From an uncultured Oscillibacter sp. (GTDB lineage Bacteria > Bacillota > Clostridia > Oscillospirales > Oscillospiraceae), in contig UQUC01000092.1 of NCBI GenBank assembly GCA_900544105.1, positions 1 to 6,853 of the forward strand: a DNA stretch of 6,853 nt. The letters run 5' to 3'. The position numbers were made by a program, and so were the translations under genes. Of the stretch, positions 1 to 5,616 are shown one piece after another (position 1 is the first letter of the stretch; every line of letters starts with the position of its first letter). The notes under the pieces were generated by a model. That model made no database searches. It was not told where the DNA came from and saw nothing but the letters and a program-made list of their open reading frames with translations.

Positions 1-599
1 AGGGAAAAGACGTGTGCGGGACGCACTTCATCCGCGCGGTTGTTCTGGAAAAGGGCGTGCTGAAATTTCTGCAAATCCTGCTGTGGTATATCTCCGACTG
101 CGAGGATCTGTTCCGCGATAAGCTGGGTGCAATGCGCAAGGAGGACTTCAAGAAAGAACTCGCCGCAAAGCGCAGACGGCTCACGCAGGCGCAACGCAGA
201 ATGGAGGAACTTGACCGCCTGTTCAAACGGCTCTATGAGGATAACATCTCCGGCAAGATCAATGACAGCAGATTTGAAAAGCTGTCTGGGGACTACGAAA
301 AGGAGCAGGCGGAGCTAACGGAGAAGATGCAGCTCTGGGAGCAGGAGATCGCCAAGCAGGAGGAAGAAGCCGACGGCATTGAGCAGTTTATACTCAGGGC
401 AAAGAAATACCCCGATTTGAAGGAACTGACGCCCGCCGTGCTGCACGATCTTGTGAACAGAGTGTATGTGTCCGCTCCTGACAAGAGCAGCGGACACCGG
501 ATGCAGGACGTGCATATCAGCCTTGCCTGCGTTGGCTTCCTGCCGGAGAGCATTATTGCCGAGATGCTCAATCACGCCACAAAGAGCAGAACAGCGTGA
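1..599 (+). CDS. Large serine recombinase, C-terminal part (5' end outside window)
   Basis: This is the 3' portion of a site-specific serine recombinase of the Tn4451/Tn5397 (TnpX/TndX) type, which integrates and excises mobile elements. The frame is open from the window edge (first whole codon at base 3), so the GTG at 12 is an internal valine and not a start. The visible part begins at the last cysteine of the zinc-ribbon region (KDVCGTHFIRAVVLE). A long charged coiled coil follows, with the family-typical segment LYEDNISGKINDSRFEKLSG. It ends in a DUF4368-like domain (ELTPAVLHDLVNRVYVSAPD). The catalytic resolvase domain would lie upstream of the window, so activity cannot be judged. The recombinase points toward the minus-strand cargo genes, and its stop codon sits in a hairpin. 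Family assignment is firm; the exact element type is not. Confidence 0.88.
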   Translation, partial: GKDVCGTHFIRAVVLEKGVLKFLQILLWYISDCEDLFRDKLGAMRKEDFKKELAAKRRRLTQAQRRMEELDRLFKRLYEDNISGKINDSRFEKLSGDYEKEQAELTEKMQLWEQEIAKQEEEADGIEQFILRAKKYPDLKELTPAVLHDLVNRVYVSAPDKSSGHRMQDVHISLACVGFLPESIIAEMLNHATKSRTA

Positions 600-620
600 C
601 TTTCGCCACGCTGTTCTCTC
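584..620 (+). terminator. Hairpin over the recombinase stop codon
   Basis: A perfect 11-bp inverted repeat (588-598 agaacagcgtg with 607-617 cacgctgttct) has an 8-nt loop, and three more pairs (584-586 with 618-620) form past a bulged C. It includes the first two bases of the TGA stop. The following tract is only modestly T-rich (ttctctctt), so termination may be weak. It could also be structure at an element end. Confidence 0.5.
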
Positions 621-657
621 TTAACTTGATAAACCTGTCTTATGGAGTGCTATCCTC

Positions 658-761
658 GGCCCGTCTCTTTTTGTTAAGACTGTAATATTGCAATTTCTTC
701 ACCGAATCCTGCCATCAATGAAAATCCACAAAGAATCTGACCTGTATCGGTCGCTTGCGAT
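658..761. repeat. 104-bp direct repeat, copy 1
   Basis: It matches 1774-1877 at 102 of 104 positions with no gaps. The differences are T/C at 707 against 1823 and T/C at 751 against 1867. On the minus strand it starts inside the truncated mobC reading frame and continues through about 57 bp of tail containing a 13-residue frame, MAGFGEEIAILQS, that overlaps the mobC stop as TGATG. Weaker similarity continues past 761 to the mobC start at 777. A 9-bp match (635-643 with 1751-1759) lies at the same offset on the other side, beyond a 14-bp block that differs almost completely. Confidence 0.95.
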
Positions 762-777
762 CTGCTTTATTCGGCAT
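715..777 (-). pseudogene. mobC: mobC 5' fragment, copy 1
   Basis: The first codons of a MobC-type relaxosome accessory protein, whose intact form helps a relaxase nick oriT, are followed by an early stop. The frame begins with ATG and encodes MPNKADRKRPIQVRFFVD, then FH and a TGA. From memory, the MPNKADRKRPIQ start matches MobC proteins of Firmicutes conjugative elements, where FFVD or FRVT is normally followed by a charged EEE/EKE stretch. Only about 18 of roughly 110 residues remain. A GGAG ribosome site lies 7 nt upstream, directly beside the acetyltransferase stop, so GNAT and mobC would once have been translated in tandem. The reading as mobC rests on recall of the N-terminus and needs a database comparison. 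Confidence 0.55.
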
Positions 778-788
778 AGGTGTCTCCT

Positions 789-1295
789 TCACTCATAACT
801 GACAAAATCCTGCTCAACCAGCGCATAATCAACCGATGATTGAAGCCGACCGAACTGGTCTTTCCAAGAATCGATATTGGTTCGTACCTTGCGGAATCCA
901 AGTAATTCGTAAACGTGCTGCGCTCTTGTGTTTGTCAAGTTCGTATCGAGGATGATTTTGGCATAGCCGTTTCTGAACAGCCAACTGATCAGCATACTCA
1001 AAACCTTCCTGCCAACACCACGGTTCTGACAATCGGTTTCGCAGATCTTAATGCCAATTTCTGCAACTCCATCTGACGCATTGTGGTAATTGCACTCGCC
1101 AATCAGACGGTCGCTTTCTTCAACGACCAGAAGACCATTTCTAAGCCCTTTTACAACTTCTTCCTCGGTCGTTCCCAGGCCGTTGGGAAAGCCTGCGTGT
1201 GCCATCACAGCACCATCATTCCACCAAGCGGCAAGCTGCTTCGCATCGGTAACCTCGGCTTGGCGGATTGTTAGGTTTTTATGTTGTATTCTCAC
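789..1295 (-). CDS. GNAT-family N-acetyltransferase (RimJ/RimL-like)
   Basis: A complete 168-residue protein of the Gcn5-related acetyltransferase fold, expected to move an acetyl group from acetyl-CoA to an amine. The acetyl-CoA pyrophosphate loop (motif A) is visible as Q-N-R-G-V-G-R-K at residues 90-97, preceded by the beta-strand AEIGIKIC. Motif B is NTRAQHVYELLGF at about 122-134. The spacing suits the Acetyltransf_3 (RimJ/RimL) group. The substrate cannot be told from sequence: ribosomal protein, aminoglycoside-like drug or small amine all remain possible. The start is GTG, chosen because AAGGAG lies 7 nt upstream and no ATG fits. It has its own promoter, and 11 bp after its stop the mobC fragment begins. 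Composition and the mobile neighbourhood mark it as acquired cargo. Confidence 0.85.
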   Translation of the reverse strand: MRIQHKNLTIRQAEVTDAKQLAAWWNDGAVMAHAGFPNGLGTTEEEVVKGLRNGLLVVEESDRLIGECNYHNASDGVAEIGIKICETDCQNRGVGRKVLSMLISWLFRNGYAKIILDTNLTNTRAQHVYELLGFRKVRTNIDSWKDQFGRLQSSVDYALVEQDFVSYE

Positions 1296-1340
1296 TTGGT
1301 TACTCCTTGCCCTGTCTCCCGACTGTTAGTGTGTACACAT

Positions 1341-1370
1341 ATTTTATCACAAGGATAGCTCTGTTTTCAA
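1341..1370 (-). promoter_or_regulatory. Promoter of the GNAT gene
   Basis: On the minus strand there is a -35 TTGAAA (1365-1370), an 18-bp spacer and a -10 TAAAAT (1341-1346). Transcription would begin near 1334, giving a leader of about 40 nt that carries the AAGGAG site. A perfect 8-bp palindrome, gtgtacac (1331-1338), lies at the predicted start and could be an operator, although nothing here encodes an obvious repressor. Confidence 0.65.
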
Positions 1371-1661
1371 TAGAATACTCGGAATTTAACACCCTAAAAT
1401 GTAACTTTTCTGCGAATGAAAGTTGATTTTCAGTTTCCACCGTGTCGAACATACTCTGCATCGAAATACCCGCCTATCGACTTTGCGGTTTTGTGGGGTG
1501 TTTTGCACAATCGTAAATATACGCACTCCCCAGCGAACGGTATCCGCTATGCAGCGATTCGCTGTTTCACAAAAGAACCGCACAGAGGTGATAACTATTT
1601 CACCCTTTTCGTTATCCTTGCTTTACAGCGCAAAACAGGTGATTCTCAACCCTTAGATGTA
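1371..1661. other. Gene-free spacer between cargo units
   Basis: I see no convincing gene here. Two overlapping open frames on opposite strands (about 1386-1583 minus and 1416-1793 plus) lack a good ribosome site and recognisable domains, and the plus frame runs through the terminator and the repeat. A short palindrome, cagcgattcgctg (1552-1564), lies near a second CAGCGAA at 1531-1537, so its right arm could pair with either left arm. The spacer may be the leftover upstream region of an earlier cargo gene. Confidence 0.4.
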
Positions 1662-1703
1662 AAAACAGGCGGCATCCAACCGAAGTTGAATGTCGCCTGT
1701 TTT
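1662..1703 (-). terminator. Strong stem-loop terminator between cargo units
   Basis: Two 19-nt arms (1662-1680 and 1685-1703) pair except at two positions that form G-U or A-C type contacts, around a cgaa tetraloop. On the minus strand the stem ends in CCTGTTTTT, a good U-tract, and the plus strand ends in CCTGTTTT, so it may act both ways. It would stop transcripts leaving the two-gene unit before the GNAT promoter. Confidence 0.8.
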
Positions 1704-1773
1704 GTCCAATCCTGTTTCGCAGTTGCCGATTTCGTAATTCTCTCAAATTACTGTCTTATCGGCACACGCCCGA

Positions 1774-1877
1774 GGCCCGTCTCTTTTTGTTAAGACTGTA
1801 ATATTGCAATTTCTTCACCGAACCCTGCCATCAATGAAAATCCACAAAGAATCTGACCTGTATCGGCCGCTTGCGAT
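1774..1877. repeat. 104-bp direct repeat, copy 2
   Basis: The second copy of the 658-761 repeat, in the same orientation, 1116 bp away and 102/104 identical. It again sits directly downstream of a minus-strand cargo gene and again carries the truncated mobC codons followed by the same tail. A short stem, tcgg...ccga (1759-1773), borders it where copy 1 has an unrelated 14-bp block. Confidence 0.95.
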
Positions 1878-1893
1878 TCCTGTTATCCGGCAA
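1831..1893 (-). pseudogene. mobC: mobC 5' fragment, copy 2
   Basis: The same mobC-like start as the fragment at 715-777, truncated after the same codon. It reads (TTG)PDNRNRKRPIQVRFFVD, then FH and TGA. Its first 21 bases align without gaps to copy 1 but differ at about a third of positions, while the rest is nearly identical. The likely start is a TTG inside the last codons of the HEIIH gene, with GGAGG about 10 nt upstream. If so, the two genes overlap by 11 bp. The TTG start is inferred. Confidence 0.5.
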
Positions 1894-2677
1894 AGATACC
1901 GCCCTCCGAATTTTGAATATGCGCTCTGATAGCCGCTTCATGTTCTTTGCAATAAGCATAACTATTCCGCATAAAATCCTCGATACTCTGACTCTGGTAC
2001 ATGGTGTCCAGCGTGTCCAAAATTGGTTTGCCATCCACCACCATATTGAAAAAATAGGGGTAGATGCAGCCGCCGTTCTCTCTGGGGAAGTAGGGATTGA
2101 TGGAACTGAGTCGTTCATCCTTCATCACAGACTCAACCACCATTTCACTCAAAATCCATTTGAGTGATGGGCGTTCATATTCATCGTAACTGTCTCCGAA
2201 CAACCGATTCCATACATGGAACCAAACAAAATGTATGATCTCGTGTATTCCACCACCGATCGCGCCTCTTTCGCTGTTTAGATAGAAAGTATCATAATAG
2301 CGTTCTTTTAGAAATCGCGGCTCAATAGGATTCAAGCTCAAATTGCACCGTATGTCGTTAAATAAGTTGGCACAATCCACGCCAAAAGCATCCGATAAAG
2401 CTGCTGTAATCTGCGGCTTACAAGCGTTCCAATGGCGGATATATAGAGCTGCCTTTTCATTGATCGTATCTTCTGACTCGGCATAAACGGCTCGCATGGT
2501 TCGCTCAATGTATTCGTTCCTTTCGGAGAAAGGTAAACTGATCGCATAGGCTTTATCAAGCTGCGGATAGAAACGGTATAGGGGTTCAGACCAAAAGGCT
2601 GATTCGGCTTCGGTCTGAAAGTCCATCATCCGCTGAATCATATAATCAACGCCCGGATTTACAAATTCAATGTCCAT
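1883..2677 (-). CDS. Putative zinc-metallopeptidase-like protein (HEIIH motif)
   Basis: I do not recognise a named family for this 264-residue protein. It carries the zincin signature HEIIH at residues 145-149 (preceded by GAIGGG), followed about 29 and 33 residues after the HEIIH by two glutamates in WILSEMVVESVM, one of which could be the third zinc ligand, as in gluzincins. No signal peptide or membrane helix is evident, so it is probably cytoplasmic. The ATG at 2677 is chosen, with a weak GAAGAAG just upstream; an in-frame TTG at 2689 would add four residues and abut the preceding stop. It lies 12 bp behind the DinB-like gene on the same strand, so the two are surely co-transcribed. Its last codons overlap the mobC fragment. 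Protease activity is inferred from the motif alone. Confidence 0.7.
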   Translation of the reverse strand: MDIEFVNPGVDYMIQRMMDFQTEAESAFWSEPLYRFYPQLDKAYAISLPFSERNEYIERTMRAVYAESEDTINEKAALYIRHWNACKPQITAALSDAFGVDCANLFNDIRCNLSLNPIEPRFLKERYYDTFYLNSERGAIGGGIHEIIHFVWFHVWNRLFGDSYDEYERPSLKWILSEMVVESVMKDERLSSINPYFPRENGGCIYPYFFNMVVDGKPILDTLDTMYQSQSIEDFMRNSYAYCKEHEAAIRAHIQNSEGGIFAG

Positions 2678-2689
2678 AGTCTTCTTCAA

Positions 2690-3391
2690 TCAAAAGTAAA
2701 ACGGATTTACCACATTCTCCGCCCCGAACACTTTTATCGCCATTCGATACATGGCTCTTGCGTGGATACGGTCATGCCAGATAAAACGGCGCAGGACCTT
2801 ACGCAGCGACCAATCCTCACCATAGCTGCCTTTTCTGACGGTATTTTGCAGAAAATCAGGGTTAGATTCCAGCGATTCAAATCCGCGTTTGCGGCATTCG
2901 TATATGTTGCCGTCATGATCGGCCTCCACAGCAATCTCCGCAAAATAATATGTATTCACATTCTTTGTATGCTCGTACATTTCATTTGCCGTGCAGGGGA
3001 CTTTGCCGTAAAAGGTCTTGCGTTCCGGTGCGGCGGCTGCGTTCTTATCCGGGATAGATTCGTACAATGCGAGGAAATCCTTTGCTGACTTCAGCGCAAG
3101 GGTTTTAAGCGCCTCATATTCTTCTATTGTCAGTTGTGCTTGTTCGCTTTCAAAAAGCACATCGGAATCCGCATCCGAAATTGTAAGCTCGGAGCGTTTT
3201 TCTCCGACGATCACGATTTCTGTTTTGCCTGCGGCATCCATGCCCAGCCAGCTGCAATAAGAAACGATTTCCTGCGGCATCTTTGTCTTTGCGATTTCAA
3301 GGCTTTCGCCACGGGTATATGCACCGATAAAATTTGCGGCATAAAGCAAGGTGTCGCTGCCATTATGCTCCCATACGCAGTTAATGATCAT
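2690..3391 (-). CDS. HicB-like/DinB-like two-domain protein
   Basis: A 233-residue protein that appears to have two parts. Residues 1-65 resemble the HicB-type fold (ANFIGAYTRGESLEIAKTKM then EIVSYCSWLG). Residues about 125-233 resemble the DinB/YfiT four-helix fold, which often binds a metal through three histidines. The candidate ligands are H141 in MYEHTKNVN and the H206/H210 pair in WHDRIH, preceded by the typical WSLRKVLRRF helix. Related proteins combining a HicB-like front with a DinB back exist, but their reactions are mostly unknown. I chose the ATG at 3391 because GGAGGAG lies 4-6 nt upstream; an in-frame TTG at 3427 has no ribosome site. It heads the two-gene cargo unit and is the first gene past the compositional junction with mnmA. 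The DinB call is moderately sure and the HicB part less so. Confidence 0.7.
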   Translation of the reverse strand: MIINCVWEHNGSDTLLYAANFIGAYTRGESLEIAKTKMPQEIVSYCSWLGMDAAGKTEIVIVGEKRSELTISDADSDVLFESEQAQLTIEEYEALKTLALKSAKDFLALYESIPDKNAAAAPERKTFYGKVPCTANEMYEHTKNVNTYYFAEIAVEADHDGNIYECRKRGFESLESNPDFLQNTVRKGSYGEDWSLRKVLRRFIWHDRIHARAMYRMAIKVFGAENVVNPFYF

Positions 3392-3423
3392 AACGCTCCT
3401 CCGATCTGAGGTTGCTCCGAAGA

Positions 3424-3492
3424 TCAATACTCGTTGACCGCTTTAAGGTCCTCCTCTGGATTGCTGTTCATATGGAACGCAAGTCTTTTTTC
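3424..3492 (-). other. Mobile/chromosomal junction with a short remnant frame
   Basis: This interval between the mnmA stop and the cargo unit is where base composition changes. On the minus strand, directly after the mnmA TGA and in its frame, an open stretch reads EKRLAFHMNSNPEEDLKAVN, then EY and TGA. It looks like the last residues of some protein, but I cannot name it, and mnmA itself ends normally at GGGVIED. No promoter or terminator is visible here. An element edge or the scar of an insertion probably lies in this interval. Confidence 0.4.
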
Positions 3493-4557
3493 TCAGTCCT
3501 CGATGACGCCGCCGCCCAGCACCTGGTCCCCTTCGTACAGCACCACCGCCTGTCCGGCGGTGACGGCCCGCTGGGGCCGGTCAAAGACCACCTCCATGCG
3601 CCCGTCCGGCAGGGGGGTCACGGCGGCCTCGGCCTCCGTCTGGCTGTACCGGGTTTTGGCGGTGACCCGGATGGTGTCCGCCGGGGCGGCCCCGGCGATC
3701 CAGTTCACCCGGCAGGCGGTAAGGCGGCTGGTGAACAGGTCCCGGTCATCCCCCAGCAGAATGGTGTTGTCCCGGGCGTTTTTCCGCACCACATAGACGT
3801 GCTTCCCGGCGGACACCCCCAGCCCCTTCCCCTGGCCGGTGGTGTAGCAGGGAAGGCCCCGGTGGCGGCCCAGCACCCGGCCCTCCCGGTCCACAAAGTT
3901 CCCGGGCTCCAGGGTCACATGGCCGTATTCCTGTAAAAACGCCGTGTAGTCCCCGTCGGGGACAAAGCAGATGTCCTGGCTGTCGGCCTTGCCGGCGTTC
4001 AGCAGCCCCGCCTGGCGGGCGCTTTCCCGGATGGCGGGCTTGTCATAGTCCCCCACCGGCAGCAGCAGGTGGGCCAGCTGGCCCTGGGTCAGCTGATAGA
4101 GCACATAGCTCTGGTCCTTCCGCCGGTCCCGGCCCCGCAGCAGGCGATACAGCCCCGTGACCGGGTCCCGGTCCACCCGGGCATAGTGGCCGGTGGCGAT
4201 GTAGTCATACCCCAGCACCAGGGCCCGGTCCAGCAGCGCGCCGAACTTCAGGCAGCGGTTGCAGTCGATGCAGGGGTTGGGGGTATGTCCGGCGCAGTAT
4301 TCCGCCACGAACCGGTCCATGACCTCCCGGGCGAAGCGCTCCGTCTCGTTGAACACATAAAACTTCATGCCCAGGCGATAGGCCACGGACCGGGCGTCGT
4401 CAGCGTCGTCGGCAGAGCAGCAGGTCCCCGCCTTTTCGCCGTTATACAGCCGCAGCATGGCCCCGTCGCACTCGTACCCCTGCTGCCGCAGCAGCAGAGC
4501 GGCGGCGCTGCTGTCCACGCCGCCGGACATGGCCACCAATACGCGTTTTCCTTCCAT
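3493..4557 (-). CDS. mnmA: tRNA-specific 2-thiouridylase MnmA
   Basis: MnmA installs sulfur on the wobble uridine (U34) of tRNAs for Lys, Glu and Gln, using ATP to adenylate the base and a persulfide supplied by a cysteine desulfurase. The 354-residue length is normal. Visible motifs are the PP-loop SGGVDSS at 11-17, the catalytic cysteine C99 in NPCIDCN, and the persulfide cysteine C197 in DSQDICF. The C-terminal barrel ends in YEGDQVLGGGVI. The TCCSADDADDA insert near residues 45-54 is common in clostridial MnmA. The start is the ATG at 4557, with AGGAGG 6 nt upstream; the frame extends to 4683, but that part overlaps the preceding gene and has no support. It is the second gene of an operon, 43 bp behind the kinase-like gene. 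No clear terminator follows it. Confidence 0.96.
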   Translation of the reverse strand: MEGKRVLVAMSGGVDSSAAALLLRQQGYECDGAMLRLYNGEKAGTCCSADDADDARSVAYRLGMKFYVFNETERFAREVMDRFVAEYCAGHTPNPCIDCNRCLKFGALLDRALVLGYDYIATGHYARVDRDPVTGLYRLLRGRDRRKDQSYVLYQLTQGQLAHLLLPVGDYDKPAIRESARQAGLLNAGKADSQDICFVPDGDYTAFLQEYGHVTLEPGNFVDREGRVLGRHRGLPCYTTGQGKGLGVSAGKHVYVVRKNARDNTILLGDDRDLFTSRLTACRVNWIAGAAPADTIRVTAKTRYSQTEAEAAVTPLPDGRMEVVFDRPQRAVTAGQAVVLYEGDQVLGGGVIED

Positions 4558-4600
4558 GTGTGACCTCCTATGCATAAAACAGGGAAAAAACGGCAATCCT

Positions 4601-5419
4601 TCAATCAATATAATTCCTGGTGAACGCCTGGACCGGCAAGGCGTCGGCCAGCTCCACCAGCACCGGGTTGAAGCCGCCGGCATAGTGGAAGAGCGGCTGG
4701 CGCACCAGGGTCACGCCGCTGCGGCGGTCCGGCAGGCGCACCGTTACCGCGGTGCCCTCCCCCTGCCGGGAGGAGACCACCAGGCTGCCGCCGTGGCCCT
4801 GGGCAATGCGGCGGCACAGAGGCAGGCCCAGGCCCAGCCCGTGGACCGGCAGGTCCATGCTGCTGTGCTGCCAGCGGTCAAACAGCCGCTCCATCTTGTC
4901 CTGAGGAATGCCGGGGCCGCTGTCCTTCACGCACAGTAGCACGCACTCCGGCCCCGTCCGCAGGGCCACCTCGATGGTCCCGCCGGGGGGCGTGAATTTC
5001 ATGGCGTTGGACACCAGGTTCCAGAACAGCCGCTCTAAAAGCTCCCGGTTGGCGGCGATGACGTGGGCCCGGTCCCGGCAGGTGAACACCAGGCGCAGGT
5101 CCATCAGCTCCGCCAGGACCTGCCCCTGGCGGCACAGACCCTCCAGCAGCTCCACCAGCTCCACGTTCTCCGTGTCCAGGGGCTTGTCCTCCGCCAGCAT
5201 GGGGGCGTCGGACAGGTTGTTCACCACCCGCAGGATCTTGTAATAGCTCTGGCACAGAATGGCGGCGCTGCGGTCCGTTCCGGTGTCCCGGTCCCGCAGC
5301 CGCTCCGGAGCCAGGCGGCCCAGAGCCCCATGTATATTGGCCAATGCCCCGCGCAGCTGGACGGCAATCCCCGGCAGCACCTCGCGGAGCATCTGCTTTT
5401 CGGCTTCGCTGTATTCCAT
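4601..5419 (-). CDS. Soluble histidine-kinase-like ATPase lacking the H-box histidine
   Basis: A 272-residue protein with the ATP-binding half of a sensor histidine kinase. The N-box WNLVSNAMKF (133-142), G1 box DSGPGI (166-171), F-box LFDRW (179-183) and G2 box HGLGLGL (193-199) are intact. The dimerisation helix aligns as IAVQLRGALANIHGAL against the usual xAHELRTPLTSIxG, so the phosphoacceptor position is valine (V20) and the next residue is glutamine. There is no transmembrane segment, sensor domain or receiver, and no response regulator gene is adjacent. About 40 residues of unknown role follow the ATPase domain. It may bind or hydrolyse ATP, or phosphorylate a partner, without autophosphorylation; H30, ten residues on, is a possible but unusual acceptor. 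The ATG at 5419 has AAGGAGG 9 nt upstream. It leads the operon with mnmA. Confidence 0.85.
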   Translation of the reverse strand: MEYSEAEKQMLREVLPGIAVQLRGALANIHGALGRLAPERLRDRDTGTDRSAAILCQSYYKILRVVNNLSDAPMLAEDKPLDTENVELVELLEGLCRQGQVLAELMDLRLVFTCRDRAHVIAANRELLERLFWNLVSNAMKFTPPGGTIEVALRTGPECVLLCVKDSGPGIPQDKMERLFDRWQHSSMDLPVHGLGLGLPLCRRIAQGHGGSLVVSSRQGEGTAVTVRLPDRRSGVTLVRQPLFHYAGGFNPVLVELADALPVQAFTRNYID

Positions 5420-5453
5420 GTGATACAGCCTCCTTCCACTATTGTTTACGATT

Positions 5454-5480
5454 CCGGAAAAGCCCGACGCTTATTCCCGG
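5454..5480 (-). promoter_or_regulatory. Possible leader hairpin of the kinase/mnmA operon
   Basis: Arms at 5454-5463 and 5469-5480 pair over 10 bp with two single-base bulges around a 5-nt loop. It falls within the predicted untranslated leader of the kinase-like gene and has no U-tract, so it is not a simple terminator. Function unknown. Confidence 0.3.
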
Positions 5481-5512
5481 AACGTTCTGTCTGTCATGCA
5501 AATTTATACCAT

Positions 5513-5541
5513 ACTATATCAAAGAAAGAGGAAAAACACAA
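5513..5541 (-). promoter_or_regulatory. Candidate promoter of the kinase/mnmA operon
   Basis: On the minus strand there is a -10 TATAGT (5513-5518, one mismatch from consensus), a 17-bp spacer and a -35 TTGTGT (5536-5541, matching only TTG). The start would fall near 5506, leaving a leader of roughly 87 nt. The weak -35 fits a modest or regulated promoter. Confidence 0.4.
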
Positions 5542-5587
5542 GATATTTGTCGCATTCTGGAAAATCAGAAAAATTTTAAAAAGGGTC

Positions 5588-5616
5588 TTGCATTTTTGGA
5601 ATTCATCGCATATAAT
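5588..5616 (+). promoter_or_regulatory. Promoter of gap
   Basis: A -35 TTGCAT (5588-5593), a 17-bp spacer and a perfect -10 TATAAT (5611-5616). An A/T-rich tract (about 5560-5582) directly upstream could serve as an UP element. Transcription would start near 5623, giving a leader of about 49 nt. This suits strong constitutive expression of a glycolytic gene. Confidence 0.85.

Noticed and set aside
1386..1583. 65-codon minus-strand open frame upstream of the GNAT promoter
   Set aside because: No ribosome site or recognisable domain, and it ends just before the GNAT promoter. A remnant remains possible, but I cannot support it as a gene.
1416..1793. 125-codon plus-strand open frame in the spacer
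   Set aside because: It runs through the stem-loop terminator and into the repeat, has no good ribosome site, and shows no recognisable domain.
658..1877. Classical integron cassette array
   Set aside because: Although the gene-plus-repeat layout is similar, the repeats are not attC-like palindromes with core GTT sites. They contain coding remnants, and no tyrosine-type integron integrase is present.
658..1877. CRISPR array or insertion-sequence ends
   Set aside because: There are only two copies, more than 1 kb apart, in direct orientation, with no terminal inverted repeats and no transposase gene between them.
3392..3427. DinB-like gene starting at the TTG at 3427
   Set aside because: There is no ribosome site before the TTG, and a GGAGGAG precedes the ATG at 3391.
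4069..4563. Plus-strand open frame of 164 codons opposite mnmA
   Set aside because: A shadow of the G+C-rich mnmA codon pattern, with no family features and fully overlapping a certain gene.
3493..4683. mnmA starting upstream at 4683
   Set aside because: The extra 42 codons overlap the kinase-like gene and do not resemble MnmA. The ATG at 4557 has an ideal AGGAGG and begins at the family's normal N-terminus.
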